Shown here piece after piece: positions 1 through 8,176 of a stretch of 64,000 bases of DNA. This stretch comes from CADEDH01 sp050330635 (GTDB lineage Bacteria > Actinomycetota > Acidimicrobiia > Acidimicrobiales > SZUA-35). The notes beneath the pieces are model-generated. The model was not told the origin of the DNA and searched no databases. It saw nothing but the letters and a program-made list of their open reading frames with translations. The stretch is taken from positions 62,001-126,000 of the forward strand of contig JBHJNQ010000057.1 in NCBI GenBank assembly GCA_050330635.1, read 5' to 3'. The position numbers and the translations under genes are program-made. Each line of letters starts with the position of its first letter. Positions within the stretch are counted from its first letter, which is position 1.

Positions 1-86
1 CGGGCGAGGGCGCCGTCGTCGACGGCCCACCCCGGAACCTGCCCGAGCCGCTCCTGCTGCTCGCTGTCGGAGAGTGCGGAGACCAT
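1..86 (-). CDS. 4a-hydroxytetrahydrobiopterin (pterin-4a-carbinolamine) dehydratase, 5' part
   Basis: The reading frame starts at an ATG at 86 and runs off the left edge of the window, so only about 28 residues are visible. They begin MVSALSDSEQQERLGQVPGW, matching the opening helix of pterin-4a-carbinolamine dehydratases (leucine-serine-acidic start, then a P-G-W before the first strand). These small enzymes dehydrate 4a-carbinolamine pterins during aromatic amino acid hydroxylase recycling. The start is supported by a TAGTCT box 7 nt upstream and no Shine-Dalgarno sequence. It is divergent from the PLP enzyme at 181. The identification rests on the N-terminus only. Confidence 0.65.
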   Translation of the reverse strand, partial: MVSALSDSEQQERLGQVPGWAVDDGALA

Positions 87-93
87 GCCGTCG

Positions 94-99
94 AGACTA
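94..99 (-). promoter_or_regulatory. -10 box, leaderless type (TAGTCT)
   Basis: TAGTCT lies 7 nt upstream of the ATG at 86. A TANNNT box at this distance would place transcription start at the start codon; see the finding on leaderless promoters. Confidence 0.5.
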
Positions 100-168
100 C
101 GCAACCCGGCGTCCCGGCTCGGCACCGGGCGCCCGACATCTGCCGGGCGATACCGGCGACGGGGCAGG

Positions 169-174
169 TACCGT
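169..174 (+). promoter_or_regulatory. -10 box, leaderless type (TACCGT)
   Basis: TACCGT followed by 6 nt and the ATG at 181. It favours this start over the in-frame ATG at 85. Confidence 0.5.
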
Positions 175-180
175 TCGTCG

Positions 181-1371
181 ATGCCCGACGCGTCAACCCC
201 CCGCTCGCCCCGGCCCGAAGGCCCGAGGATCGAAACCCTCGTCGTCACCGCCGGACGGGCCCCGGGCCCGGGCCAGCCCCTCAACGTGCCGCTTATGCCG
301 GCCTCTACCTTCACCGCTGGAGGCGAACACGGGTACGCCCGCGATGACGGCACGCCCACGTGGCAGGCCCTCGAGACGGCTGTCGGCGCCCTCGAAGGGG
401 CGGAGGCGGTGGCCTTCGCCTCCGGCATGGCGGCCATCGCCGCGGTGTTCGACCTGCTCCCGGCGGGGGCCCGGATCGCCTGGCCCGACGACTGTTACCA
501 GGGGGTGGCGGGGCTCGTGGCGGCCGGCGAGGCGGCCGGGCGCTGGACCGGCGTCCGGGTCGCCCCCACCGACACGCACACCTGGTGCCAGCTCGTGGGG
601 TCGGTCGATCTCGTGTGGCTGGAGTCGCCGTCGAATCCGCTGCTGGCGGTGGCCGACATCGACATCATCGCCGCTGCCCCCCGCCCCTCCACGACGCTCG
701 TCGCCGTCGACAACACCCTGGCCGGCTCCCTGGGCCAGCGGCCCCTCGACCTCGGCGCCGACCTCGCCGTCCAGTCGGCGACCAAGCAGCTCGGCGGCCA
801 CTCCGACCTCCTGGCCGGCGTCGTCACCAGCCGCCGACCCGACCTGGTGGCCGGGATCCGGCGCCATCGGGCACTGCACGGCGCCGTCCCCGGTGCACTC
901 GAGGCCTACCTCGCCACCCGGGGGCTGCGGACGCTGGCCCTCCGGCACACGGCGAGCGAGCGGTCGGCCTCGGTCCTGGCCGAGCGGTTGGCGGCCCACC
1001 CTGCGGTCGAGCTCGTCCGCTATCCCGGCCTGGTCTCGCACCCGACGGCCGCCGCGGCGTCACGGTTGCTGCGTGGTCCCGGCGCCGTCATCTCGTTCGA
1101 CGTGGCCGGCGGGGCCGACGCCGCCGACCGGGTGTGCGGCCGGCTGACCACGGTCCGGGCCGCCACCAGCTTCGGGGCCGTCGAGTCCACGATCGAGCGC
1201 CGAGCCGCCCTCGCCGGCCAGGAACACCTCCCCCCCGGACTCCTGCGGCTGAGCGTCGGGATCGAACACGTCGACGACCTGTGGGCCGACCTCGACCGGG
1301 CGCTGGCGGCCGACGACATCGTGACAGGCGACCCCCCGTCCGCCGACGAGAGCGGCACCCCCGACAGCTAG
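181..1371 (+). CDS. Cys/Met metabolism PLP-dependent lyase (cystathionine gamma-synthase/methionine gamma-lyase family)
   Basis: A 396-residue fold-type I PLP enzyme. The N-terminal region has the family's YARDDGTPTW segment, a FASGMAAI loop, and D-N-T before the cofactor motif SATKQLGGHSD, whose lysine (about residue 202) should form the Schiff base with PLP. The C-terminal region ends with the usual LRLSVGIEHVDDL helix entry. The family catalyses gamma- or beta-elimination/replacement on sulfur amino acids (cystathionine, homocysteine or methionine); which reaction applies here cannot be read from sequence. The frame is open upstream to an ATG at 85, but that extension is Arg/Pro-rich and overlaps the divergent dehydratase, so the ATG at 181 with its -10 box is preferred. 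Confidence 0.85.
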   Translation: MPDASTPRSPRPEGPRIETLVVTAGRAPGPGQPLNVPLMPASTFTAGGEHGYARDDGTPTWQALETAVGALEGAEAVAFASGMAAIAAVFDLLPAGARIAWPDDCYQGVAGLVAAGEAAGRWTGVRVAPTDTHTWCQLVGSVDLVWLESPSNPLLAVADIDIIAAAPRPSTTLVAVDNTLAGSLGQRPLDLGADLAVQSATKQLGGHSDLLAGVVTSRRPDLVAGIRRHRALHGAVPGALEAYLATRGLRTLALRHTASERSASVLAERLAAHPAVELVRYPGLVSHPTAAAASRLLRGPGAVISFDVAGGADAADRVCGRLTTVRAATSFGAVESTIERRAALAGQEHLPPGLLRLSVGIEHVDDLWADLDRALAADDIVTGDPPSADESGTPDS

Positions 1372-1510
1372 GCTGTGGCTCGGGAGCGCACGAAGCAGTA
1401 CGGGGCCGGCGGCGTCAGCGTCTCTGGCGGAAGCGACGGGAGACATCACGACACCACCTCCGTCCCTGGCCAGCGACGATTGGCTGGAACACGTTGCCGG
1501 CCCAACCGAG

Positions 1511-3130
1511 ATGGCGCGCATGGTCCGGCACCACGATTGGACCGCCTCCTCCCTCGGTCCCCCTGAGGGGTGGCCGCAGGCACTGCGATCGGCGGTGGGG
1601 ATCTGCCTGTCGTCCCGTTTCCCCATGCTCATCGTGTGGGGTCCCCACTACGTGGAGATCTACAACGACGGCTACAGCCGGATGCTGGGCCCCGGCAAGC
1701 ATCCTCGGGCCCTGGGGACGCCGGCGGCCGAGGTCTGGCCGGAGGTGTGGGACCAGGTCGGCGCCCTGTTCGACTCGGTGACGACCTCGGGGCAACCGAC
1801 GTGGGCCGAGGACCAGCTGTTCGTCATCGAACGCGACGGGTTCGCCGAGGAGTGCTACTTCACCTTCTCCTACAGCCCACTGCTCGACGACGACGGCTCG
1901 GTCGGTGGCGTCCTCGACGTGGCGGTCGAGACGACCGACGCCGTCGTGTCCCAACGGCGGCTGACGTGCCTGGCCGATCTGACGGCGGCGCTCGTGGCGG
2001 CCAAGCACGTCACCGATGTCTTCCGGCTCGGCGCCCTCGTGCTGCAACGCTGGCGCCGCGACGTGACCGCGGTCGACCTCTACCTACGGAGCGACGGCAC
2101 CCTGTCGCTCATGGCCTCCAACCGTCGCCCCGGCCATCGAGGCGTCGACCCCGAGCTCCTGTCGGAGGTGGCGACGTCGGGCACGGCCGTCGTCCTTGGA
2201 CACGGCGGTCCCACCCGCCCGGCCGACCACCTGATCACGTCCATCGGCGGTGGGTTCGACGGCGCCGAGGGCGTGGTGGTCTTCGCCCTGAACCCGCAAC
2301 GACCGTTCGACGGGAGCTACCGCACGTTCCTCGACCTGATGAGCCAGGTCATCGACACGGCCCTCGACAGCGCCTACCGCCGCTCGGTCGAGGTCGGCGA
2401 GTACCGTCGCCTCAGCGACTCCCTCAAGCACGCACTGCTCCAACCGGCCAGCGACTTCGCCACGGTGGCCGCCCGCTACCTACCGGCCGACGGAAGCCTG
2501 GCCATCGGAGGCGACTGGTACGACGTCATCGATCTCGGTGACGACCGGCGGGGCATCGTCGTCGGTGACTGTGTCGGTCACGGCCTCGACGCGGCCACCG
2601 CCATGGCCCAGCTTCGCAGCGCCACCCGGGCCATGCTCCTCGACGGCCAGGACCCGGCGGAAGCACTGACGGCGCTCGACCAGTTCGCCGCCACCATCGC
2701 CAGCGCCCGTTGCGCCACCGTTCTGTGCGTCGTCGTCGACCGTCGCCGGAGCCGCATCACCTACGCCCGGGCCGGCCACCCACCGGCGCTGGTCGCCTCG
2801 GGCGCCACGGTGTCGTGGCTCGCCGACGGCGGCGGCCCCCCGCTCGGGGTGATCGACGACGTCGTCCGGGTCAACGCCGTCCACGACGTTCCCCCTGACA
2901 GCATCCTCGTGGCCTACTCCGACGGCCTCATCGAGCGGCCGGGCGAGGTGCTCGATGAAGGCTTCGCCCGCCTGGCCGACGCCACAATCCGTCTGCTGGA
3001 CGCCCCGACGGTGCAGGACCTGGCCGACGGGCTCCTGAACCTGCTCCTGTCGGGCGACCTGCGCGACGACGTCGTGCTGGTGGTGAAGCACCTTCCCCCC
3101 ACCAGCCAGGCCTACGTCCTCGACCAGTAG
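1511..3130 (+). CDS. PAS/GAF-domain SpoIIE-type serine phosphatase (PP2C regulator)
   Basis: A 539-residue cytosolic signalling protein. Residues about 20-145 form a PAS-like domain (PPEGWPQALRSAV start, PMLIVWG and YNDGY motifs), 155-295 a GAF-like sensor, and about 310-535 a SpoIIE/PP2C phosphatase with metal-binding aspartates in GGDWYDV and GDCVGHG and a late YSDGLIERPGE motif. Such proteins dephosphorylate anti-sigma-factor antagonists in partner-switching pathways; no anti-sigma gene is adjacent. The coding-like frame continues upstream of the ATG (a DDWLEHVAGPTEM stretch typical of homologues), so the true start may lie near 1445-1475 at a non-ATG codon; no ATG, GTG or TTG is available there. 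Confidence 0.85.
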   Translation: MARMVRHHDWTASSLGPPEGWPQALRSAVGICLSSRFPMLIVWGPHYVEIYNDGYSRMLGPGKHPRALGTPAAEVWPEVWDQVGALFDSVTTSGQPTWAEDQLFVIERDGFAEECYFTFSYSPLLDDDGSVGGVLDVAVETTDAVVSQRRLTCLADLTAALVAAKHVTDVFRLGALVLQRWRRDVTAVDLYLRSDGTLSLMASNRRPGHRGVDPELLSEVATSGTAVVLGHGGPTRPADHLITSIGGGFDGAEGVVVFALNPQRPFDGSYRTFLDLMSQVIDTALDSAYRRSVEVGEYRRLSDSLKHALLQPASDFATVAARYLPADGSLAIGGDWYDVIDLGDDRRGIVVGDCVGHGLDAATAMAQLRSATRAMLLDGQDPAEALTALDQFAATIASARCATVLCVVVDRRRSRITYARAGHPPALVASGATVSWLADGGGPPLGVIDDVVRVNAVHDVPPDSILVAYSDGLIERPGEVLDEGFARLADATIRLLDAPTVQDLADGLLNLLLSGDLRDDVVLVVKHLPPTSQAYVLDQ

Positions 3131-3147
3131 GCGCCGACACGGGCCCG

Positions 3148-3576
3148 TCAGCCCTGGGGCACCCGCACCTCGTGGCCGTTGGCGATGAGGGCCCGGCGGA
3201 GCCGGTCGGCCACGTCGTCGAGTTCGGCGGCGTCGACTGACGGGTCGGCGTTGCGGAAGTCGAAGTCGGCCATGGTGTCGCTGGGGAACACGTGCAGGTG
3301 GGTGTGGGGCACCTCGTAGCCGGCCACGAGCAGCCCGATCCGTTCGCACGGGAAGGCGTCGCGTTGGGCCCGACCGAGCTCCCGGGCCGCCGCCATGAGG
3401 TGGGTGGCGACCTCGGGCTCGAGGTCGACCCACTGGTCGACCTCCTGTCGGGGGATGACCAGGCAGTGGCCGACGTGGAGCGGCCGGATGTCGACCATGG
3501 CCACGCAGACGTCGTCGGCCCACACGAGGCGGCCCGGGATCTCACCGGCGATGATGCGAGAGAAGATCGATGGCAT
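3148..3576 (-). CDS. HIT-family nucleotide hydrolase/transferase
   Basis: A 142-residue histidine-triad protein. It shows the family's FSRIIAGEIPG start, a PLHVGHCLVIPR strand and the catalytic triad HTHLHVFP at about residues 91-98. HIT proteins hydrolyse or transfer nucleoside monophosphates from substrates such as AMP-lysine or dinucleoside polyphosphates; the exact substrate is unknown. The length is typical. It converges on the phosphatase gene upstream, with 17 bp between the stops. The start at 3576 carries a TAGCCT box 7 nt upstream. Confidence 0.9.
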   Translation of the reverse strand: MPSIFSRIIAGEIPGRLVWADDVCVAMVDIRPLHVGHCLVIPRQEVDQWVDLEPEVATHLMAAARELGRAQRDAFPCERIGLLVAGYEVPHTHLHVFPSDTMADFDFRNADPSVDAAELDDVADRLRRALIANGHEVRVPQG

Positions 3577-3583
3577 GGATCAG

Positions 3584-3589
3584 AGGCTA
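3584..3589 (-). promoter_or_regulatory. -10 box, leaderless type (TAGCCT)
   Basis: TAGCCT lies 7 nt upstream of the HIT-protein ATG at 3576; no Shine-Dalgarno is present. Confidence 0.5.
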
Positions 3590-3655
3590 CGGACGCCGCG
3601 GCCCGGGCCCTCGGCATCCGTCGGGCACCGCCTCGACCGCCATCGCCCGAGAGGC

Positions 3656-3661
3656 CATGCT
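3656..3661 (+). promoter_or_regulatory. possible -10 box (CATGCT)
   Basis: CATGCT lies 8 nt upstream of the crotonase ATG at 3670. It is a weaker match to TANNNT than the others. Confidence 0.3.
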
Positions 3662-3669
3662 TGGGGGCC

Positions 3670-4488
3670 ATGGCCAAGAGCGAAACACCTTCCGAGACGA
3701 CTTCCGGGAACAGCGACGCCACCCTCTACCAGGTGGCCAGGGGCGTGGCGACCATCACCCTGAACCGACCGGAGCGCAAGAACAGCCTGGGGGAGGAGCT
3801 GGTCGAGAGCCTGGCCGGCGACCTCGATCGGGCCATGACCGACGCCGCGGTGCGGGCCGTGGTGCTGACCAATGTCGGCAACACCTTCTGTGCCGGGGCC
3901 GACCTCAAGGCCGACCGGCCAGGGGTACCGGACGACGACCGGCCCCGCCGCACCTTCGTCGACGTCATGGACCTGATCCTCGACGGGCCGAAACCGGTGC
4001 TGGGACGGATCGACGGCCACGTCACCGGAGGCGGCGTCGGTCTGGTGGCAGCGTGCGACATCTCGATCATGCGCGACGACGCCAAGATCGGCTTCGCCGA
4101 GGTCCGCCTCGGCGTGGCACCCGCCGTCATCTCCGTGGTCTGCCTGCCCAAGATGCGGCGGGCCGACGCCAGCGAGCTGTTCCTCACCGGCGAGCGGTTC
4201 ACACCCGCCCGGGCGGCCGAGGTGGGGCTGATCAATCGGGCGGTGCCCGCCGCCGAGCTCGACGAGGCTGTCGACCGCTACCTGTCGATGCTGGTCCGGG
4301 GCGGTCCGCTGGCCCTCGCCGCCTGCAAGGAGCTCGTGTCCCGCCTACCCGGCATGGACGACCGCGACGAGGCCTTCGCCTGGGCCGCGGCCCGCTCCCA
4401 GGCGCTGTTCGCCTCCGACGAGGCGGCCGCCGGCATCGCCGCCTTCCGTCAGCGGCGCGACGCACCCTGGGTGCCGGCGTCGGACTGA
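3670..4488 (+). CDS. Enoyl-CoA hydratase/isomerase (crotonase) family protein
   Basis: A 272-residue crotonase. The oxyanion-hole segments are visible as TFCAGADLKADRP (about residues 76-88) and GHVTGGGVGLVAACD (about 116-130), followed by the FAEVRLGVAPAVIS catalytic region. The superfamily hydrates or isomerises enoyl-CoA thioesters in beta-oxidation-like pathways. In the FAEVRLG segment the glutamate is kept, but the second canonical glutamate is not obvious, so the reaction is uncertain. The frame is open well upstream, but the N-terminal extension is shadow sequence of the HIT gene; the ATG at 3670 begins the conserved domain. Confidence 0.85.
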   Translation: MAKSETPSETTSGNSDATLYQVARGVATITLNRPERKNSLGEELVESLAGDLDRAMTDAAVRAVVLTNVGNTFCAGADLKADRPGVPDDDRPRRTFVDVMDLILDGPKPVLGRIDGHVTGGGVGLVAACDISIMRDDAKIGFAEVRLGVAPAVISVVCLPKMRRADASELFLTGERFTPARAAEVGLINRAVPAAELDEAVDRYLSMLVRGGPLALAACKELVSRLPGMDDRDEAFAWAAARSQALFASDEAAAGIAAFRQRRDAPWVPASD

Positions 4489-4512
4489 CCGCCGGCGCCG
4501 ACCGCCCGGCGG

Positions 4513-4659
4513 TCAGTCGAGATCGGGGTAGATCGATGGTGGAGGGCCGGGCACACCCGGACCGTGACAGACCCAGCAGGCCGAGTCGACCGGACCAGTC
4601 CACGCCACCTCGCACGGGACGCAGCTCATCCGCAGGCCGACCCGCCGGTAGCGGGGCAC
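4513..4659 (-). CDS. Small zinc-ribbon protein (48 aa), hypothetical
   Basis: A 48-residue frame starting at a GTG at 4659 (or 38 residues from the ATG at 4629). It encodes two cysteine pairs, MSCVPCEVAW and SACWVCHGPG, spaced like a rubredoxin-type zinc knuckle, followed by a proline-rich tail. Short proteins of this kind are common in Actinomycetota and usually unannotated. It lies just downstream of, and collinear with, the methyltransferase at 4776 and converges on the crotonase stop. There is no clear Shine-Dalgarno sequence or -10 box, so the start is uncertain. Confidence 0.55.
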   Translation of the reverse strand: MPRYRRVGLRMSCVPCEVAWTGPVDSACWVCHGPGVPGPPPSIYPDLD

Positions 4660-4775
4660 GATACCCGTCGACGATCGAAGACCGTGGTTGCTCACACCCC
4701 TGCTATCGGCCCGGTGGCACCCGACCTGAGCGGATGGGACGACGAGGCTCGGGGTGCCGCCCACGACGGGTCGGC

Positions 4776-5606
4776 TCAGACCCGCTGCGCCACGTGGGCC
4801 ACCGTGGTCATCTTGACCGTCACCGCGCCCCCCAGCTCCCCGACCAGGGCCGCCACGGCCGACATCAGCTCGGACCGGACGTCGACGTCGAGCAGCCGGT
4901 GATCGGAGTTGGAGCACAGCCAGCCGATCAGGCTGGGAGCGTCGAGGCGCCGGGTCCACCGGTGCTCGAGCCGTGTCCATCCGGCGAAGCGGACGTTGGC
5001 CGCTATGGGTTCCGCCGCAGGGTCGAAGTCGCTGGCCTTCATCCCCGGCCACACCTCGGCCATGTGGGGAACCAGACGGGCGTAGAGCTGCTTCATCGCC
5101 TCCCCCACCAGGCCCTGGTCGCGCCGGGGGTGGTGCCACACGAGAGCCAGGCGCCCATTGGGGACGAGCGCATCGGCCACCACGTCGTAGCCGATCGTCG
5201 GGTCGACCCAGTGCCAGGCCTGCGCCGCCAGCGCCACGTCGAACGAGGCGGGCGGCAGCACCGCCTCCTCCAGGTCGACATGGTCGAGGGCGACGAGCCC
5301 GGGGCCACACGCCAGTTGGAGCAGGGCGGCCATCCGGGTGTCCGGTTCGAGAGCGTGGACCCGCTTGCCCAGGGCCAGGAGGGCCTTGGTCGCCTTGCCG
5401 GTGCCGGCCCCGATCTCCAGCACGGGACGATCGGTGGTGTCGGCGACGATGGCCTCCATCAGGGCGCGGGGATACCCGGGCCGGAAGCGATCGTAGAGGC
5501 TCGGGTCCTCGCCGAAGATCTGCGCTTGTCTGGTGGAATACGGCTCCGTCACCGGTGCTCCAGCCGTGTGCACGACCCCGTTGGATTCGATACGCCCGCT
5601 CACCAC
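4776..5606 (-). CDS. Class I SAM-dependent methyltransferase
   Basis: About 276 residues. The SAM-binding motif I is VLEIGAGTGKATKALL (near residue 64), followed by an acidic strand end HALEPD and a FDVALAAQAWHWVDP motif IV, the hallmark of the Methyltransf_11/25 group. The acceptor substrate cannot be inferred; related proteins methylate small molecules. The frame has consecutive possible starts at TTG 5612, GTG 5606 and GTG 5603; a TACCGT box 5 nt upstream of 5606 suggests a leaderless GTG start. The zinc-ribbon gene follows it after about 116 bp. Confidence 0.85.
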   Translation of the reverse strand: MVSGRIESNGVVHTAGAPVTEPYSTRQAQIFGEDPSLYDRFRPGYPRALMEAIVADTTDRPVLEIGAGTGKATKALLALGKRVHALEPDTRMAALLQLACGPGLVALDHVDLEEAVLPPASFDVALAAQAWHWVDPTIGYDVVADALVPNGRLALVWHHPRRDQGLVGEAMKQLYARLVPHMAEVWPGMKASDFDPAAEPIAANVRFAGWTRLEHRWTRRLDAPSLIGWLCSNSDHRLLDVDVRSELMSAVAALVGELGGAVTVKMTTVAHVAQRV

Positions 5607-5611
5607 CGTCA

Positions 5612-5617
5612 ACGGTA
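5612..5617 (-). promoter_or_regulatory. -10 box, leaderless type (TACCGT)
   Basis: TACCGT lies 5 nt before GTG 5606 and 8 nt before GTG 5603 of the methyltransferase gene. Confidence 0.4.
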
Positions 5618-5682
5618 GACGGCCCTGCGGGTGGTTTCACCTCCCCGGGAGGTGAGGGACGCCCACCGGGTGGGGGCAGCGG

Positions 5683-5922
5683 TCAGAGGGCACCGACCAA
5701 CACCCGGATGACGATGAGGACCACGAAGACCGACAGGTCGAGGCCGCCCAGTGGGGGCAGGACCCGCCGGACGGGAGCCAGCACGGGCTCGGTGATCCGG
5801 TACAGACCGTCGACCACGGGCCGGAACGGGGAGTCGGCCCCGATCGGCAGCCAGCTCACCACCGCCCGGGCCAGGAAGACGATGGTCAGGAAGTTGAGGA
5901 GGAGCACGAGGACATCGGTCAT
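5683..5922 (-). CDS. YggT-family integral membrane protein
   Basis: A 79-residue protein with two membrane segments (about residues 4-24 and 58-78) separated by the diagnostic YggT loop, where YRITEPVLAPVRRVLPP is the family signature. YggT proteins are found near cell-division and septation genes in many bacteria, and one was linked to osmotic tolerance; the molecular role is not settled. Length matches single-repeat YggT proteins. The start at 5922 begins the first transmembrane helix; the longer upstream frame is Pro/Gly-rich and unlikely to be translated. Confidence 0.85.
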   Translation of the reverse strand: MTDVLVLLLNFLTIVFLARAVVSWLPIGADSPFRPVVDGLYRITEPVLAPVRRVLPPLGGLDLSVFVVLIVIRVLVGAL

Positions 5923-5981
5923 CCTTGCATCGTGCCCGGCCGCCGGCCCGCTCCCACCCGGGACGGAACCGGCGATCCCCG

Positions 5982-6068
5982 TCACCCGAAGGCGGGGCTC
6001 AGGGCGAGGGCCACGAAGCCCAGGCTGGTCAGTGCGATGGTGAGTGCCATGGCCATGATGTGCCGCAT
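5982..6068 (-). CDS. Possible 28-aa membrane micro-protein
   Basis: A short frame MRHIMAMALTIALTSLGFVA plus eight residues, almost entirely one hydrophobic helix. It starts at an ATG at 6068 preceded by a GGGAGCGG purine run at Shine-Dalgarno distance, and sits 59 bp upstream of and collinear with YggT. It resembles the single-pass micro-proteins found widely in bacteria, but no family is recognised. It could also be chance sequence in a GC-rich leader. Confidence 0.35.
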   Translation of the reverse strand: MRHIMAMALTIALTSLGFVALALSPAFG

Positions 6069-6310
6069 GTGATCTTCCGCTCCCTCGTCCGCCGGTGTCG
6101 GCGGGTTGTCGTATGTCTTCGAGTGTGGGGCCGCCGGCCCCGACCGCCATCGGGGACAACCCCCAGCAGGTGGGCCCCCACCCGGGGACCGGGGACGTGG
6201 AGGCTGATCCACGCCGCCCTTACCCCACCGCCCGCCGACGTAAACACCCGAGTGGGCGGGCCCGCCGACGAACCCCGTCCGCTTCGGACAGGGCCGAGCG
6301 TGCGGGCGGC

Positions 6311-6316
6311 TAGCAT
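6311..6316 (+). promoter_or_regulatory. -10 box, leaderless type (TAGCAT)
   Basis: TAGCAT is followed by 7 nt and the ATG at 6324; this favours 6324 over the in-frame ATG at 6315, which overlaps the box itself. Confidence 0.5.
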
Positions 6317-6323
6317 GGCGCCC

Positions 6324-6995
6324 ATGGTCGGTTACACCTCACCGGAGCACCACCCGGCGTTCGAGGAGTACTGCGAGACGATCTTCGAGCTGGCCGAGGA
6401 CGGCGTCAACGTCATCCAGGCCCGGATCGCCGAACGGCTCGAGGTGTCCAGGCCGGCGGTCTCCGAGATGGTCCGGCGTATGACCGACGAGGGCCTCGTC
6501 GTCACCAACGGCACCACGATCGAGCTGACCGAGCAGGGACAGCAGCTGGCCCGCACGATGGTCCGCCGCCACCGGTTGGCGGAGCGCTTCCTCACCGACA
6601 TGCTCGGGCTCAGTTGGGCCGAGGCCCACCACGAGGCCGGCAAGTGGGAGCACGTGATCAGCCCCGTGGTGGAAGCGGCGATCATGGACGCGCTCGACAA
6701 TCCGACGACGTGCCCCCACGGCAACCCGATTCCCGGCTCGACCTACGTCGAACCCGATCTCATCGCCCTGTCGGCGGTGGCCGCCGGGCGACGGGCCATC
6801 GTCACCCGCATCCCCGAGGCACTGGAGTTCGCTCCCGGACTCCTCGAGTTCCTCGAGGAGCACCGCCTCCAACCCGGGGTCACGGCCACCGTCCTGGCCG
6901 CCTCGCCGGACGGCACGACCACGGTCGAGATCGATGGCCGCGTCATCGGCATCAGTGCCTTCACCGCCGAACGGATCCTCGTCAGCGAACGCTGA
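6324..6995 (+). CDS. DtxR/IdeR-family metal-dependent transcriptional regulator
   Basis: A 223-residue repressor. Residues about 8-70 are a winged helix (YCETIFELAEDG, then SRPAVSEMVRRM as recognition helix), 75-140 the metal-binding/dimerisation domain, and about 150-223 an SH3-like C-terminal domain. DtxR-type proteins use Fe(II) or Mn(II) as corepressor. The ligand segment reads HHEAGKWEHV where DtxR and IdeR have a cysteine in CRWEH: the glutamate and histidine are kept but the cysteine position is glycine, so metal preference may differ. The TCPHGNPIPG loop is conserved. No iron- or manganese-uptake gene is adjacent. Confidence 0.88.
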   Translation: MVGYTSPEHHPAFEEYCETIFELAEDGVNVIQARIAERLEVSRPAVSEMVRRMTDEGLVVTNGTTIELTEQGQQLARTMVRRHRLAERFLTDMLGLSWAEAHHEAGKWEHVISPVVEAAIMDALDNPTTCPHGNPIPGSTYVEPDLIALSAVAAGRRAIVTRIPEALEFAPGLLEFLEEHRLQPGVTATVLAASPDGTTTVEIDGRVIGISAFTAERILVSER

Positions 6996-7092
6996 GCGGC
7001 GGGTCGGGCGATCGGCCGGGCTCGCCGGGCCGCAGCCACCCGGTTAGGTTGGGCGCCGTAGCGATTCCGTGTGCCCAGGAGGTCCCACCCCA

Positions 7093-8067
7093 ATGAGAGC
7101 CGTCGTTTGCAACGCCTTCGGACCCCCCGAGGATCTCGCCATCGTCGATATCGACGAACCGACCGTGGGCGACGGGCAGGTGCTCATCGACGTGAAGGCC
7201 GTGCCGGTCACGTTCCCCGACACGCTGATGCTCGAGGACAAGTACCAGTTCAAGGTGCCTCTGCCCTACGTGCCCGGCGGCGAGGTGTCCGGAGTGGTGG
7301 CGGCGATCGGCGGCGGGGTCGACCGGATCGCCGTCGGTGACCGGGTGGTGGCGTCGACCGGCGTCTCCGGTGGGTTCGCCGAGCGGGCCCTGGCCAAGGC
7401 GTCCGACGCCCGGATCCTGCCCGACAGCGTCGGCTTCGCCGAGTCGACCGGGCTCGGCTACGCCTACGGCACGACCTATTACGGGCTGAAGTGGCGGGGC
7501 CAACTGGCCGAGGGCGAGACCCTCCTCGTCCTGGGAGCGGGCGGCCATCTGGGGATGACGGCCATCGAGATCGGCAAGTTGATGGGGGCCACGGTGATCG
7601 CCGCCGCCTCCACCGACGCCAAGCTCGATCTGTGTCGCCGCTTCGGGGCCGACATGACCATCAACTACGCCCAGGAGAACCTCAAGGACCGGGCCAAGGA
7701 GTTGACCGACGGCAAGGGCGTCGACGTCATCTACGACCCGGTTGGCGGCGAGTACGCCGAGTCTGCGCTGCGGGCGTCGGCCTGGGGCGGCCGGTTCCTC
7801 GTCATCGGCTTCACCGCCGGGATCCCGTCGGTGCCGCTCAACCTCACGCTGCTCAAGAGCTGCTCGATCGTGGGGGTCTTCTACGGAGCGATGATGGCCA
7901 ACGAACCCAAGCTGGGGGCCGAGATCATGGCCGACCTGTTGGAGATGACCGGGTCGGGCAAGCTCAACCCCCACATCTCGGAGCGCTACTCCCTCGACGA
8001 GGCACCGAAGGCACTGCGGTCGATGATGGACCGCCGAGCCATCGGCAAGATCGTCATCGAGCCCTGA
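7093..8067 (+). CDS. NADPH:quinone oxidoreductase-like MDR-family protein
   Basis: A 324-residue medium-chain dehydrogenase/reductase of the zinc-free quinone oxidoreductase type. The GroES-like domain occupies residues 1-125 (YVPGGEVSGVVAAIG, GDRVVAS). The Rossmann domain has LGAGGHLGMTAIEIGK at about residue 145 and a VIYDPVGGEYAE segment after it. These enzymes reduce quinones or enones with NADPH; the substrate is unknown. The start at 7093 is preceded by a strong AGGAGG Shine-Dalgarno sequence. The stop abuts a decayed copy of the 3' end of the following acyl-CoA dehydrogenase gene. Confidence 0.88.
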   Translation: MRAVVCNAFGPPEDLAIVDIDEPTVGDGQVLIDVKAVPVTFPDTLMLEDKYQFKVPLPYVPGGEVSGVVAAIGGGVDRIAVGDRVVASTGVSGGFAERALAKASDARILPDSVGFAESTGLGYAYGTTYYGLKWRGQLAEGETLLVLGAGGHLGMTAIEIGKLMGATVIAAASTDAKLDLCRRFGADMTINYAQENLKDRAKELTDGKGVDVIYDPVGGEYAESALRASAWGGRFLVIGFTAGIPSVPLNLTLLKSCSIVGVFYGAMMANEPKLGAEIMADLLEMTGSGKLNPHISERYSLDEAPKALRSMMDRRAIGKIVIEP

Positions 8068-8070
8068 TCA

Positions 8071-8131
8071 TCGCCCGGGGCGCCGAGGCGCAGGTCCCCT
8101 GAAGGCCACGTCCCGGTCGACACTGACGTCG
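8071..8131 (-). pseudogene. Decayed duplicate of the acyl-CoA dehydrogenase 3' end
   Basis: This stretch aligns with 8181-8240, the last codons of the adjacent acyl-CoA dehydrogenase gene, at an offset of 110 bp with about 80% identity. Its reading frame still gives DVSVDRDVAF, beside DISVDRDVAF in the intact gene, then a one-base indel breaks the frame. It begins immediately after the quinone oxidoreductase stop. It looks like the tail of a former tandem copy whose body has been deleted. Confidence 0.65.
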
Positions 8132-8176
8132 CAGGCTGGGCCCGTAGCGCACGGGGGGTCCACGGGCCGGGCCGGC

